64,000 nt of DNA from Phocoena phocoena (Eukaryota; Chordata; Mammalia; Artiodactyla; Phocoenidae): NCBI RefSeq assembly GCF_963924675.1, contig NC_089220.1, positions 82,711,168 to 82,775,167 of the forward strand, read 5' to 3'. Under the pieces are notes generated by a model. The model saw only the letters and a list, made by a program, of their open reading frames with translations, was not told the origin of the DNA and did no database searches. Shown in pieces: positions 1 to 12,867 of the stretch (position 1 is its first letter; each line of letters opens with the position of its first letter). A program made the position numbers and the translations under genes.

Positions 1-144
1 AACTAAGTTTACTCTAGTGAACAGTAATGTACTTATGTCGATTTCCTGCTTTTGATATTATACTACAACTATATAAGATGCTACCATCAGGGAAAGCTGA
101 TTTTACTATATTTTCAGTTTTTTCAAGTCAAAATAAAACATTTA

Positions 145-570
145 AAACAACCGTGGCTTAAAGCAACAATCATTTATCTAGCACACCATTAGTATCAGTT
201 GGCAATTCTGGCTACGGTCAATGGAGCAGTTTTTCAGCCAGTCTCAGCTCTGATAACTCTTGTTTTTGCAGTCAGCTCCAGTCAGTTAGGTGTCTCTGCT
301 TCTGGGGCTTGGCTGGCTGGGATGATGAGGGCCACTAGGCCACATATCTCTCCTGTTCAGCAGGCCAGCCCTGCCACCATGTAGGTGGCAGTTACAGGGT
401 TACAAAAGCAGCAAGAGAGTAAGGTCCAATGCACAAGCTCATCATTAGTCTCTGTTTATATCAAGTTGATAGAGTCCTATTCTGCAAAACCTAAATTCCA
501 AGGGTGAGGAAACAGACTCCAGCTATGGCAGGAGGAGGTGCAAAATGTTGTGACCATTTCTCATACATTC
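145..570 (-). repeat. MLT1-type MaLR LTR, antisense, degraded
   Basis: On the plus strand the order of short motifs (gtggcttaaagcaacaat, ggcttggctggctggg, cagcaggccagccc, aaattccaagggtgaggaaa) matches the reverse complement of an MLT1-type mammalian apparent LTR retrotransposon LTR. The copy is highly diverged. Boundaries are approximate and no target duplication is visible. Confidence 0.5.
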
Positions 571-850
571 CCAATCCTGAATGACAGTAAGTACACGGAG
601 AAAAGGAAGGAATAGAAATGTTTTCTTAAAGCATGCACAAGATGGTGGCAGAAAATTTCCTATCCTCAAGGACTTATTCCAGAGACTCAAAAGGTCCAAA
701 GACTAAAAACTGTCTAGGTCAGGCCTAATGAAAGTGAGGATGTGGAAGTAAGAGGTTAAACAAAAACTCCTTGAGGGATGGGACTACAGTTGACATTTCA
801 TCCCTCACGGGCCCTAAACAGACAGTTCATGCTCATTCAGTATGGTTATT
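571..850. other. Unassigned non-coding stretch
   Basis: No repeat family, open frame or structural motif could be recognised between the LTR remnant and the first CHR SINE. Confidence 0.4.
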
Positions 851-864
851 AAATCTGAGAAACA

Positions 865-1065
865 GGGCTTCCCTTGTGGTGCAGTGGTAGAGAGTCCGCC
901 TGCCGATGCAGTGGACACGGGTTCGTGCCCCGGTCCGGGAAGATCCCACATGCCGCGGAGCGGCTGGGCCCGTGAGCCATGGCCACTGAGCCTGCGCGTC
1001 CGGCGCCTGTGCTCCGCAACGGGAGAGGTCACAACAGTGAGAGGCCCGCGTACCGCAAAAAAAAA
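865..1065 (+). repeat. CHR SINE, young short form, complete
   Basis: A tRNA-derived head begins gggcttccc and carries an A-box-like cagtggtagagagtcc and a B-box-like gggttcgtgcccc, the internal RNA polymerase III promoter elements. The body ends gaggcccgcgtaccgc followed by an A-run. Target duplications aaatctgagaaaca (851-864) and aaatctgaaaaaca (1066-1079) differ at one base. Confidence 0.92.
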
Positions 1066-1079
1066 AAATCTGAAAAACA

Positions 1080-2210
1080 CCACCACAGTCCTGGCCTGAT
1101 TATCACTGCCCCTCTACCAGGTTAACTAGCACACGGCATTGGTGAGGGGTAGGCAGGTTGGAGATTAGGGATCTTTTCCAGACTGGGAATGTTGTTTGGG
1201 TTTTTCCTACTTTAAACTTCTCTAATATATACTTTCAGATTAGTTGCAAGAATAATTACTAGGCTTAGGCAAATTGAGAAAGTGAAAGACCTGACCAAAG
1301 TTTGCTCAGACCTCTCCAACTCAAGCCCAGAACCTAGAGATCTAGCAAGATGCTGACCTGACAGCCAATAAGCCCTGGCTGTACTGAGGGCCATTTGCTC
1401 TTCAGTTTTTAGGTTTGCCAGAACTCAAAGTACAACTCAGGTGATATGAAACAAATTCTCAGTCCTACTAGGACCCCCCAAGTAGAGGAAGATTTCTGGT
1501 TGTGATTCACACTTGTCAAACTAATTCCCTTTTCCCTGGTAATGGTGTAAATGTTTGCACCCAAGTAAAAGACAGTTTTATTCACTGGACAGTAAGGTAG
1601 CCCAAGACTCTTCAAGGAAAAGCTTAACTTCTAAGACACAAATGCCTCTTCCCCAGAGTGGCAAAAATTCCAAGGATTTTCTGAGACTACAGAAGTAAGG
1701 GCCACACTGAAAACAAGCTAACGAAAAAAGAAGCAACAAAAAAGGTTCTCCTCTCAGGGGAGGATACTATTCCAAGTAGCCCCATCTTCAGTGCAGTCTC
1801 TTGGGCTTCCAGACAATTACAGGATAAATGAGACTAATATAATGTGTGTGTGGATGCCTTTCTAGTGAACTACACATCAGGCAGGGCCAATGTTTAAATG
1901 AAAGGCAGGGATGTACTAAGGGAATAATACTCTACAAAGACAATTCCATGCCTCGAGATGTGGTATTTCATCCAAGGAATGAAAATAGTGCATATGAAGT
2001 CCTCTGGAATATGGAACTGATCTAAAAGACTTCATTATAATATCCAGATCCTCCGTATTTATCAAAAGTATGCCTGTCTCTGGGCCACTGCCTATTGCAT
2101 CATTCAAAGTATCTTATTGCTAACATAAGGCTTATACCATTATCATCATAAAAGCATAATTTAATAATAAATCTCACATAGGATTGAAGTTTTACAGCTT
2201 GTCTAGCATT
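1080..2210. other. Unassigned non-coding stretch
   Basis: Open frames up to 68 codons show no recognisable family. No repeat could be named. Confidence 0.4.
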
Positions 2211-2214
2211 TCTC

Positions 2215-2350
2215 ATGCAATATTTTATTTGATACCACACAACAACCCAGTTAAATAGTTAGGACACTATTATCAGCTGCATTTTACAAATGAATAAACT
2301 GAGGCTCAAAAGCTGAAGGTCACATACCTGCCAATGGCAGAGCCTGATCT
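2215..2350 (-). repeat. MIR SINE fragment, antisense
   Basis: The conserved MIR core is present in reverse complement: cattttacaaatgaataaac, tgaggctcaaa, then ggcagagcc. It is an ancient tRNA-derived SINE without visible ends. Confidence 0.65.
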
Positions 2351-2479
2351 ACTGATTATAGATTCAGTGCCCCCCTTCTCTTGTCTCCCACCATGGTAGA
2401 ATTCCACAAAGGGGGAAATGCATTGAAGAGCTATCTCAGGTACTGAAAAGGATGGCTACCATTCAAAATTGAGAGTCAG

Positions 2480-3110
2480 AGACCACAGGAGACAGCCTGA
2501 AGCGGCTTCCATGGGCCAAAGTGAGCACAATTTGAGCACTGAAAGAAACAAGGATAGTAATGGATGAAGATTCAATGACTAAAATTAGAATCCATGAGTC
2601 CATACTAATATAAATAAATAAAATAGATAAATGAGGATGAAGAGAAAGTTCCTCCTGACAGTAGAATTCCAAGTAAGAACTCTAGTTTCAACAGGGTTGA
2701 CACTGTTAAAACAGCATTAATGGATGCTAAAACTAAGGCAGTCCTTCTTCTTAGGAAAAAAGTACTGCAATATTAAGGGGAAAAGTGTGCAATGTCTCCA
2801 ACTCATTTGTCAATGGCACAGAAAAATAAGAGAGTAAGCACTGGTGGGGGGCAAAAAATTCTTAGATATTACAATGGTTATAAACAGGTACACAGTTTAT
2901 CTGTAGTCTTAAATTTTCATGGGGTAAATGATTAGAAAAAAATGTCTAAAATGTGTCCTGAAGGAATAGATAATGAGAAAAACAAAAGTTGAGAAAGAGA
3001 AAGAAAGAGACAGATGGGAGGAAAGAAAGCAAAATCAAATTGGATCCATGTAAAGAAGGATATATGAGTTCCCTTTAAGTTTGAAATTTTTCAAATTAAA
3101 AAGTTGCAAG
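2480..3110 (+). repeat. Old L1 3' UTR fragment (L1M4/L1ME type)
   Basis: The series tccatgagtccatactaa, aaataaataaaatagataaa, gtagaattccaagtaag, cttagatattacaatgg and the end gtttgaaatttttcaaatta matches the 3' UTR of old mammalian L1 families. No ORF is preserved, and the subfamily name is a guess from memory. Confidence 0.5.
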
Positions 3111-3124
3111 AATAAAACATATAT

Positions 3125-3590
3125 ATTTGAGGCAAAGCATCAACAAAAGTAGGAATGACACTCTGGCCCAAGGAAAGATCCATGTAGATAGTCCTATGAA
3201 TGATTTTCATTGTTGCTTCCCTAGAATGCTCTGCATAATGCCATTCATGTAGGCACCTAATCCACCTCCTACGGTCTTGTGACTATTTTATGTATGGCAC
3301 TCTTGTCTTCTCCCTGCCTGAGGACAGCAGTGGCTCAGTAGGGCCGTTCACTTTGTAAGGAGAGCATTTGATGTGGAAGAAGGTAACATGTTCTAGCTTT
3401 ATGAAGGACAGAACAAAACAAAGGTTTTGAATAACAGCAGGAACTAGGTTAGAATGCAAAAAAGGGCTTTGAAAATAAAATAGTTGGGAATATAAGTTAC
3501 TGAGTTGGTTGTGGAATATTCTCTCACAAAGACCTTTAAAAGATGAATAATATTTAAGAATATTATCAGGATTGTTACAGGACAGTTCAA
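3125..3590. other. Unassigned non-coding stretch
   Basis: AT-rich unique-looking sequence with no recognised repeat or coding signal. Confidence 0.4.
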
Positions 3591-3593
3591 GGG

Positions 3594-3942
3594 TGTCTTA
3601 GTCCATTCGGGCTGCTATAACAAAACACCATAGACTGGGAGGGCGGGGCGTGTTAAAATAACAGAAATTTACTCCTCACAGTTCTGGAACCTGGGAAGGC
3701 CAAGATCAAGGTGCCAACCAATTCAATGTCTAGTGAGAGCCCATCTCATAGTTCATAGATGGTGCCTTTTTGCTGTGTCCTCACATGGTGGAAGCCTGCC
3801 CTCTGGGTGTCATTTATAATGACACCAACCCCTCATGAGGGCTCTGCCCTCATGACCTAATCACCTCCTAAAGGCCCCACCTCCCAACACCATCATTTTA
3901 GGAATCAGTATAAATTTGGGGGGACACATTCAGACCATAGCA
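3594..3942 (-). repeat. MLT1/MST-type MaLR LTR, antisense
   Basis: The copy reads gtcttagtccattcgggctg ... tcacagttctgg ... tcctcacatggtggaag ... catgacctaatcacctcc ... ggggggacacattcagacc. This is the reverse complement of a MaLR LTR and is nearly full length. It is better preserved than the LTR at the window start, so it is probably younger. Confidence 0.75.
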
Positions 3943-4033
3943 AAGAGCAAGGAAATGTATTAGAAGAGTCTTTCATTCATTTATTGATGCTCTTCAGGGT
4001 GCTCTCAAAGCTGAGTAAAACATGTTCTCTGCT

Positions 4034-4218
4034 GGGCTTCCCTGGTGGCGCAGTGGTTAAGAGTCTGCCTGCTGATGCAGGGGACGCGGGTTCGTGCCCC
4101 GGTCCGGGAAGTTCCCACATGCCGCAGAGCGGCTGGGCCTGTGAGCCATGCCGCTGAGCCTGCATGTCCGGAGCCTGTGCTCCGCAACGGGAGAGGCCAC
4201 AACAGTGAGAGGAAACAC
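4034..4218 (+). repeat. CHR SINE, young form, missing its 3' tail
   Basis: A standard head and body (gggcttccctggtggcgcag, gggttcgtgccccgg) run to ccacaacagtgagagg. The usual cccgcgtaccgc tail is then missing and the copy ends in aaacac. Target duplications acatgttctctgc lie at 4020-4032 and 4219-4231. Confidence 0.88.
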
Positions 4219-4231
4219 ACATGTTCTCTGC

Positions 4232-6420
4232 CTTTAATGAACTTGCCAACTGGTAGAAAGATTATCTTAGGATTTTCTTTTCATATTATAATAGAACCGT
4301 ATCACCTTATTTCACATTCTCAGTCTCTCCAACTGTTTCCTAACATGTTATTATCATCCTAATTGTTGTCATTATAGTTAATACATCTGTATTTCTATCC
4401 TATTACCATTGTCACTATACAGCTACCTTTGCATAATATTTTCTAGCCACCAATGACAGCACAACACAAAAACAGGTAAAAAAACACTGTATTCTACAGC
4501 TTTGCAACCAGGTATGCTGAGATGGCAAACCACTCCCTCCGGGACCACACAAAAGTCAAATTACTGGGATCTCCTGAGGCTCTGCTTGCAGGCCCCAAGC
4601 GCAAAACTGACTCTTGCTCCCATTTCCTGGCCATTGGATTCCCTCACTTGATTAATTAATTCAAAATTGCCTCTCAACAGCAATCCAGACTTCTGTTTCC
4701 AATTTCCTTCTCTGCTGAAAAGTAAATAGGTCTGACCACATTTTCAAGCCCCTGTGCATGGGTCTTTTGTACTCATAGCAAACCAGTATCCAATGGAAGG
4801 GGTCTGGGCCAGTGCCAGGTTGGGTATTTGATTTCTTTGTTGTCTTTCAGTAAAACCTAGCTAACCACAATCCCTTTCCACCATTCCTCTGCAATGTGCT
4901 TGAACTACAGCCAAGAGCCCATCCTACAAAATGCATAAGAAAAAAAAAAAAGTAGGAAATAAATAATGCGCAGCAGTCATGGAAAAAATTAGGGCTTGTG
5001 AATATTGCCCCATACATCACATTTTCTTTTTACATCTTTCTTTACAGAAACCTCTAGACCCTGAATGCACAGTCATATTCAGGAATGACCCCAAGGACTT
5101 CCCATTCTCTCCTCCCACCCAAGAAGATTATAGGATTATAAACATGAGGCAAATTCCTGTGCTCCCGTTCCTAGGGCCTATACCCTGGCTTCTGGCTTTG
5201 GGGACAGGGGGCTAAGGTGGCAAATGCCTAAGAGGTTTGAATTACAATCCAAAGAGAAGCATATGGCTTTAGCCAGCCTGTGCCAACACATGATTTGTGT
5301 CAGCTCCATGCCCCTCACTTTCTCCCACACCTGGGGAAAAAAAACATTAAAAATGGGTCTCTGCTCACTCAAGAGGTGAGTTTTACAGGACGAGAGGCTT
5401 CCCATATGAAAAGGATAATGGTACCAGGCCAGAGCGTGTACAGTGAAGGGCTCAGGGTGTTTCACAGCTTCTTTTCCAACGGGTTCCACACGTTCTGGTG
5501 GACAATCTTTTATTCTCCCTCCATTAACTCCCTACTCCACTCCCCTCTATAGGTATTAATAAACTTTCTTCGAATCCCCCAGACAGTGGTAGCAGCATAA
5601 ACATAGGCACAAAGGCAAGAAAATATGGGGCACCTACTGAGAAGAGCAAATAATTAATTAAATTGGCAAAAAAAGTGCATGAGGGATAGTATGAGGAAGT
5701 GAGAATGACCAGGAGCTTGGGCTCAGATTTGTAGACCATGAGCACCAGGCCAAAAAGTTCAAACACTATTTGTTGATGGGAAATTACTGCATATTAAATT
5801 TAATATTAAAAGATAAAACTTTGGAAAACTGACCGATTTAGAAGAAAGATGCTGTCACATCAAAAAAAGAGAGAGCCAAGCATGAGAATTTGTAGAATAG
5901 GAGTGCTTCGCCTCAAGGATGGATTCCTGTGACTGACACTGTGAGTCAGGCATACAAGGACAAGTTGAAACCTATATAAAGCTTCCTCTGATAGAAAGTA
6001 GCTCATTAGTTGTTGCAAAGAGAGCAAACATCCTAGGAGAAATCATGTGGACTCTTTCACAAGCCGTTAAATGACAATGGGAAAAATCCTCAAGGACATT
6101 TTTCTCACACACGGATGCGAAGTTACGTGGCTGCTCAGTTCTTTCTTGTACTTACATTTAGTACAGGCTCCGAACAGTAGAGCATCATTGAAAGAAAACA
6201 GCTATATTGGAGGTTAAGCTAACATGACTCATATATGTGGGTTTCTGATCTCTCCTGATCATTAGGAAATGATGAACTTGAAACACCTGGAGGAGTGAAT
6301 GAACAACATGTCTTACAGACTCTTTCCATCTAATACCAATTCTGTTAGCCATTCATTAAGGAAAGTGGGTATATTGGAGTTTCCCTAATGAGATCTCCAA
6401 ATTGAGCAGTATACATTATT
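4232..6420. other. Long stretch without recognised element
   Basis: About 2.2 kb with no nameable repeat. The longest open frames (about 100 codons near 5178-5489 minus and 5280-5552 plus) overlap on opposite strands, show no domain and have no splice-consistent context, so they are not called genes. A short A-run lies near 4940. Confidence 0.45.
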
Positions 6421-6440
6421 AAGATCTCTGGTTTTAAATA

Positions 6441-7202
6441 AATGCTGGAGAGGGTGTAGAGAAAAGGGAACCCTCTTACACTGCTGATGGGAATGCAAAT
6501 TGGTACAGCCACTATGGAGAACAGTATAGAGGTTCCTCAAAAAACTGAAAATAGAACTACCATATAACCCAGCAATCCCACTTCTAGGCATATACCTAGA
6601 GAAAACCATAATTCAAAAAGATACATGCACCCCAACGTTCATTGCAGCACTATTTACAATAGCCAGGATATGGAAGCAAATTAAATGCCTATCAACAGAG
6701 GAATGGATAAAGATGTGATACATATATACAATGGAATACTGCTCAGCCATAAAAAAGAACAAAATAATGCCATTTGTAGCAACATGGATGGACCTAGAGA
6801 TTGTCATACTGAGTGAAATCAGACACAGAAAGACAAATATCATACAATATCACGTATATGAGGAATCTAAAAATATGGGTATAAATGAACTTATTTACAA
6901 ATCAGAAATAGAGTCACGGATGCAGAAAACAAACTTATGGTTACCAGGGGATGGGCAGGAGGGATAAATTGGGAGATTGGGACTGACATATACACACTAC
7001 TATATATAAAACAGATAACTAAGAAGAACCTGCTATAAAGCAGAGGGAACTCTACTCAATACTCTGTAATGGCCTATATGGGAAAAGAAACTGAAAAAGA
7101 ATGACATGTATAACTGAACCATTTTGCTGTACACCTGAAACTAACACAACATTGTAAATCAACTCTACACCAATAAAAATTAAATATATATAGAGAGAAA
7201 AA
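6441..7202 (+). mobile_element. 5'-truncated L1 (ORF2 end plus 3' UTR)
   Basis: The copy begins in the ORF2 C-terminal cysteine-rich segment (aatgctggagagggtgt) and runs through the ORF2 tail and 3' UTR to caccaataaaaattaaat, which contains AATAAA. Target duplications atctctggttttaaata (6424-6440) and atctctggttttagata (7203-7219) differ at one base. Open frames here are ORF2 remnants. Confidence 0.92.
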
Positions 7203-7219
7203 ATCTCTGGTTTTAGATA

Positions 7220-8997
7220 AGGGAACCATATATAAATTAGGTTCTCTCCTGGTTTATGCTTGCTATCCCAGCATAATTATAAGTAGCTCTTCCTTTCACT
7301 CTCAAAACTACCCCAGTTTAGGTGATAAATTATGGTCACCCTAGTTTTAAATATCTGATGAGCAGAAGGTAGGTTGACATATTACTGTGCAAGTTCAGAA
7401 GCTCAATTATCTTTTCACCTGAAATGCAACACACCTTCACAACCAATATCTAATTTGATGACCATTAAAGGATTTGGAGAGACTAAAGTCACTAGAGGAT
7501 CACTTCCATGACACTTTGTGAAGCACAGCTCCATGGCTTATGGGACTCTGTGTCCTCATCTCTAGCACAGCCCCATCATATCACAAGCATTTACTGAATG
7601 AATTAGTTGGTTATTGGCAGATATGACATGAGACACAGCTCTCCCTTCTTGGACCACTATTAATACGACCACAGTGTAAGGTAAATTATTACATAATAAA
7701 TTCATGGCTTAGATGTTCTCCTCCTTTCTTACCCATTTCTTACAAAAACGTACTAAGAAATGTACAGCCAATTCATAACTGCCTTTTCTAGCACATCTAC
7801 TGGTGTCTACCAAAGATGCTCATCCTTCAGAATTCAGCCCAACTCACCCAACTTAGATGTTGAGCCTCCAAGATGTCACAGTGATCCAGCTCAGAGTGTT
7901 ATTTCCCAACAGAGCCAAAGCTATTTTTCACTCTGCCAAACCATCAATATTTCCAACATGGAATATACATAATGCAGGAAATTCCAGTTCTAGGACTCAG
8001 ACATGAATGGTCCCAGCTATTACTGTTAAATTGCATGTGTCAAGAAGTCTATTTTTCCTGTTGGAGGTAAACATTACAGCATGTACACTGTGGTTCCCAG
8101 AGGCAATGAAAGTGTACTATGTTATTAGATTTTGAAAGTGGGTAGTAAATCTAAAAACAGTCAATTTAAGAAGACTATTTTTATTTCTGATCTTGCACGT
8201 AATTTAGAATTGTGTGAGAGATTACTGTGCTCGTAATTTAGGACACACTGAAGAAAGTCTGTGGATTACCACTTTTGGACAACTCGTTTAAGGAGGGCTC
8301 AAGTTGAATTAAGTTTGGTATTTAGGACTTGTATAAAAAAATGAGTGAATATCACTCTGTGTTTTCTTGAAACATTCCTAAAGTTACCAGGATTATCCAT
8401 ATGATTTCTATCTTTAGCCATTCTATTACCATGGCACCTTCAAGCCTGTCTCTGTGAAAATGCAAATGTATTTCAAGTAGCCAATAATATTATTAATGAA
8501 AATGAAATTATCTTGCAAGTAGCCAACAATATCATTTAAAAATTTTCTTGATTAGAGATAAGAGTCATTCCGAGTTAAAGAAAACATTTTTTGATAAAGC
8601 AAATGGAGCGCTAGAAGAACTCCTTTGAAAACTGTTTCATTTGTCTTTTTTCCCCTTAATGCCTCGTATATAGTAAAGGCTAAATATATATTACATTGAA
8701 CTGAAATTGATATGGGGTCTTTCTTACACTGACCAAGTTGAATGAGAGAGAGCAAGAGTTTGGTTTTTGTTTGCTTTGTTTCATCACCATTTAAGAGATG
8801 ATACATTTTACAGTTGCCTTTTCTATTGACTTTAGAGCCCAGAGTAAATAAAAGGATTTTTTTTTAAGCAACTCTCATTTTAATAGCTTAAGTAAACATG
8901 ATAATTTTCTTTGGGGATTGTCTTCTGTTTTTTCAGTAGAGATAGGTTTTGCTATTTGACTTTGGAACAGGTAGAACATCCAATCCCAACTCTTTTT
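7220..8997. other. Long AT-rich stretch without recognised element
   Basis: No gene or clear repeat. A short local duplication (caagtagccaataatatt near 8475 and caagtagccaacaatatc near 8517) is the only structure seen. Confidence 0.4.
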
Positions 8998-9860
8998 AAC
9001 TATAGGAAGTATTTATTGAAAGCCTAACAAACACTGCATGGCACTAGATTAGGTTCAGTGGTAGATACACAAAAAAGAGACAAGCCATACCCTCAACCTT
9101 ATATATATTGGAAAGGATTTACATGTGCATGCATATCTAAAGTGTGTCAATTATATTTTAACTAATAAGAGAGAGCTTTTAAAAACTAGGAAAATTAAAA
9201 ATAAGAAAGGAATAAATTCACTGAGAGGTACTGAAAGAAGTGTCAGTTTTAGAGTTAGTTCTTGAAAAATGAGTTCAATTTTTTAGCAGAATTTCAAGAG
9301 GAGGGAACACCATGAGCAAAGGCAGAGAAGTACAACAGCTGGTTGTATATTTAACTGGATTTTGTCCATAATCATACATGTGAGTGGTAAAGGGAAGTGA
9401 GACATTAAGAAAGACATTGGGTGAATAGGTGTGAAATGGAGAAATTACGATTTCTCTTTTTCATAGTGAATTAAACTTATCTGTCGGATGTCCTGCTTGA
9501 AGTATTAAGTAGGCAATTAGAAACATGACCTAGAGAAATAAAATAAACAAAAATAAAGACTTGGAGTTAGTTCAAGTATGAGATCCAATGAGATGATTCA
9601 TGGCAAACTGTAAAATCTCCCTTTATTCCAACATTTAAGGGCTGGGGTAGGGTGTGGAGAGAGGGGAGAGGGAAAAGATGCAGACAGAAAGATAGGAGAA
9701 GAGCCAGGAGAGTTTACTGTTACAGAAATGAAGGAAGGAGTCAGTATCTTTGATGAGCTCGTCCTGGTCAATATTGTAAAATGTTGCAGAAATTGAATAG
9801 AAGATACCGAAGATTCAATGTTGTCAACGGAGTCCTGAACCACACTTTCTAAGTGGTCTT
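8998..9860 (-). repeat. L2 LINE, antisense, long degraded copy
   Basis: The 3' end in reverse complement (atttattgaaagcctaac, ctgcatggcactag) is followed at the expected distance by gaggagggaacaccatgagc, caaaggcagaga and later tgttgcagaaattgaatag. The order follows antisense L2. Old and indel-rich, with an approximate far boundary. Confidence 0.5.
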
Positions 9861-10269
9861 AACATAATGAAGGGTTATTTTTTTGTTGTTCTAATTAGCC
9901 AGAAGGCAGTAAGTATAAACATATTATCATCATCACCAGACTCACCAATATTAATTTGATATCTTTTAAGTCCTAATATTTCACCCTGTGCTTCATTTAG
10001 GTAAAAAGCTGATCCTTAAACTGGGTAACAACCCTTCCCAATCTTAGGGATTCTTTTTTTTTTTTTGCCATAAATGTGGTCTTGGACATTTTATTGCTCT
10101 GTCATACATGGAAAAGAACTCCAAGTGTGGCAGTTTTTTGAGACTGCGAGTGGACACTCATTTTGGGGTAAGCCTTATCCTAGGTCTGTAAATCATATAA
10201 TGAGGAAACTGGTACATCTAATCTAGTCTCTGAGTGGCTTGGCCATCTTTAGAAGATGTTGCTAATCTG
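9861..10269. other. Unassigned non-coding stretch
   Basis: Contains a T-run near 10050 and no recognisable element. Confidence 0.35.
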
Positions 10270-10276
10270 TTGTCCT

Positions 10277-10560
10277 TTTTTTTTCTGGGTTGGGGGGCTG
10301 CGTTGGGTCTTCGTTGCTGTGCACTGGCTTTCTCTAGTGGCGGCAAGTGGGGGCTACTCTTCGTTGTGGCACGTGGGCTTCTCATTTGCAGTGGCTTCTC
10401 TTGTTGCAGAGCACAAGCTCTAGGCGTATGGGCTTCAGTAGTTGTGGCGCACGTGCTTAGTTGCTCCGTGACATGTGGGAACTTCCTGCACCAGGGATGG
10501 AGCCCATGTCCCCTGCACTGGCAGTTTGACTGTTAACCACTGCATCACCAGGGAAGTCCC
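10277..10560 (-). repeat. CHR SINE, older long form, antisense
   Basis: Reverse complement of a full-length older CHR SINE: the head is at the right end (caccagggaagtccc) and the variable body contains the ctctaggcgtatgggcttc and agtagttgtggcgcac blocks. Target duplications tgtccttt lie at 10270-10277 and 10561-10568. Confidence 0.88.
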
Positions 10561-10568
10561 TGTCCTTT

Positions 10569-11265
10569 CTTAACTGTAATAAATCTTCATATTTGGAACA
10601 AATATTATGTAGATGTTGGAATTTCACTCTTTAATTGACTAAATATGGAAAAATTGGAAAGCCCACATTCAAGTGGAATTTATATGACCAAGAGCTGTTA
10701 TGTGATGAGATGAGATAGAAGAGGGAGGATAATTTTCTAAGACTGTTTGCCATCTCACTTTCAGTGTCTTCCTTGATATTATTTATTTGCATTTTAATTT
10801 TTGTGGTCTAGAACTTGAAAACAATCTTCATAGTCCTTTAAATATAATTTTAAATGTGAAAAAATTCATGGAAAACAAATTTTTGTACAATTCCATCAGC
10901 ATCTAGAGAAAATATATTGTTTTTCTTCAACCTAAGAAACTGTCTAATAGGAAGTAAAACAAAGATTGGGAATTGAACAGGTATTTTCTCCCATTGAACT
11001 GGCTGTGTGCTTGAGTTCTTAATGGTTCAATTCATGGCATTACCTCTTCTGGTATTTCCCCACAGTCAGGTCTTGCGTAATCTGAGAAGGCTCCATTAAC
11101 TACTGAAATCATATATTCAACAAATATGGTTTAAGTACACTAGTTAATTTCGGGACTTCAAAACTTCAAGATTTTGAAGTTTTGTTGACAAGGAATGAAA
11201 CCTAACAACAATAGATCACACTATAAAAATAACCAAAATACTAGGCAAAACAGGGTAAGTTTAAG
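10569..11265. other. Unassigned AT-rich stretch
   Basis: No recognised repeat, open frame or regulatory motif. Confidence 0.35.
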
Positions 11266-11269
11266 AGAA

Positions 11270-11729
11270 ATTCAGATTTCCATTTCTGGCAATATGGTAA
11301 AATAGATCTGTAGATGTTTGTTCTATCCTGGGATAGAATATATCAAAATACTGGATAAAAACCACAAACATTTCTCATAATCATGGCTAACTGGCACATA
11401 AAGAGAAGATATAGCCCAGAAATAACATGAAAAAAAAGTATGATTATGGAAGAACAAGCCAGTGCTCTAGCTAATATTTTCTCTGACAGCATTTGCATAT
11501 CTGAGTGAGCCATAGACTCCATTTAGGAGATGCAGGTGAAGAGAGTACTAGTGAATTAGAAGACAGATGTGAGAAATAACCTAGAAGGCAACTGCACACA
11601 AAGAGATGGAAAATATAAAAGTTTAAGAGATAATGGTGACTAGAGTAGAAGATTCAACATACACATAATGAGAGTTTCAGAAGAAAAGAGAAAAAGTGGA
11701 GGAAAGACAATGTTCAAAGATTTAACGAC
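11270..11729 (+). repeat. Very old L1, 5' region
   Basis: Motifs ggcaactgcacacaaagaga, gaaaatataaaagtttaaga, gattcaacatac and gagagtttcagaagaaaaga resemble the 5' part of old L1M elements. The copy is contiguous in sense with the ORF1- and ORF2-like pieces downstream, so it is read as the start of one L1 now split by later insertions. Confidence 0.45.
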
Positions 11730-12098
11730 GGACTTCCCTGGTGGCACAGTGATTAAGAATCCGCCTGCCAATGCAGGGGACACGGGTTCGAGCCCTGGTC
11801 CAGGAAGATCCAACATGCCATGGAGCAGCTAAGCCCGTGCATCACAACTACTGAGCCTGTGCTCTAGAGCCCGCAAGCCACAACTACTGAGCCTGCGTGC
11901 CACAACTACTGAAGCCAACATGCCTAGAGCCCATGTTCCTCAACAAGAGAAGCCACCACAGTGATAAGCCTGCACACTGCAATGAAGAGTAGCCCCTGCT
12001 CACTGCAACTAGAGAAAGCCCACGCGTAGCAATGAAGACCCAAGGCAGCCAAAAATTAAAAAAAATAAAAACAAACAAATCAGTAGATTTAAAAAAAA
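11730..12098 (+). repeat. CHR SINE, older long form, complete
   Basis: Head gacttccctggtggcacagt, B-box cgggttcgagccctgg, repeated ccacaactactgagcc blocks, and the end gcagccaaaaatta plus A-rich tail. Target duplications aaagatttaacgac (11716-11729) and aaagatttaatgac (12099-12112) show insertion into the old L1. Confidence 0.92.
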
Positions 12099-12099
12099 A

Positions 12100-12290
12100 A
12101 AGATTTAATGACTAATAACTTTCCAGAACTGATGAAAGACACCAATGCCCAGGTTCAAGAATCATAAAGAATATGTAATCAGCACACAGTTTATTAGGCT
12201 TCTTGAACCTTGGGATTGATATCTTTCATATATGTATTCATATGTATATCCATATATATATCTTTCATATATATGCATATGTATTTTTTA
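12100..12290 (+). pseudogene. Old L1 ORF1-region remnant
   Basis: After the SINE the sequence resumes with ttccagaactgatgaaagac and accaatgcccaggttcaaga, characteristic of the ORF1 C-terminal half of old L1M elements (the RNA-binding chaperone protein of L1). Only about 60 bases are convincingly alignable and no frame is open. It continues the element split at 11730. Confidence 0.45.
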
Positions 12291-12301
<11 letters not shown>

Positions 12302-12321
<20 letters not shown>

Positions 12322-12513
12322 GCGGTACGCAGGCCTCTCACTGTTGTGGCCTCTCCCGTTGCAGAGCACAGGCTTCGGACGCACAGGCTCAGCAGCCATG
12401 GCTCACAGGCCCAGCCATTCCGCGGCATGTGGGATCTTCCCAGACTGGGCACGAACCCATGTCCTCTGCATCGGCAGGCAGACTCTCAACCACTGCGCCA
12501 CCAGGGAAGCCCC
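12302..12513 (-). repeat. CHR SINE, young short form, antisense, complete
   Basis: A poly-T run (poly-A tail of the minus strand) is followed by gcggtacgcaggcctctcac and the full body to caccagggaagccc. Target duplications taatttacttttt lie at 12289-12301 and 12514-12526. The open frame across it is incidental. Confidence 0.92.
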
Positions 12514-12867
12514 TAATTTACTTTTTGATAAGAGATATACCTAAGACAAAAGGAAATTAAAGGGCTGACAATCGAAAGAGGGAGACTATATGCAAGGCTC
12601 TCCAAATACACTAAGTTGTGAATCTCTCTTTATAACAAACAATATGGATTTAAGGCAAGAAGATTTTGAAAGGCAAAGATGATCACTGTACAATTTCCCT
12701 GACAGTAGTAGAATTTTAACGTATAGAATCAGAACATAGGGTTATACACCATATGCAGAAAAAATTAGCAGAATATATAAGGATATATGGATTAGTTCAG
12801 TATCATGATAGCAATTTAAACCCCTTTCTCCAATAATCAATAAAGCAAGCAAAATAAAACAGAAAGT

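Noticed and set aside
865..1065. tRNA gene call on the CHR SINE head
   Set aside because: The A- and B-box-like motifs are there, but the cloverleaf is not maintained, and the unit ends in an A-tail with target duplications, so it is a SINE.
842..1099. Repeated open frames such as [16 protein letters not shown] and relatives at many positions
   Set aside because: These recur wherever a CHR SINE occurs and are translations of its tRNA-derived body, not proteins.
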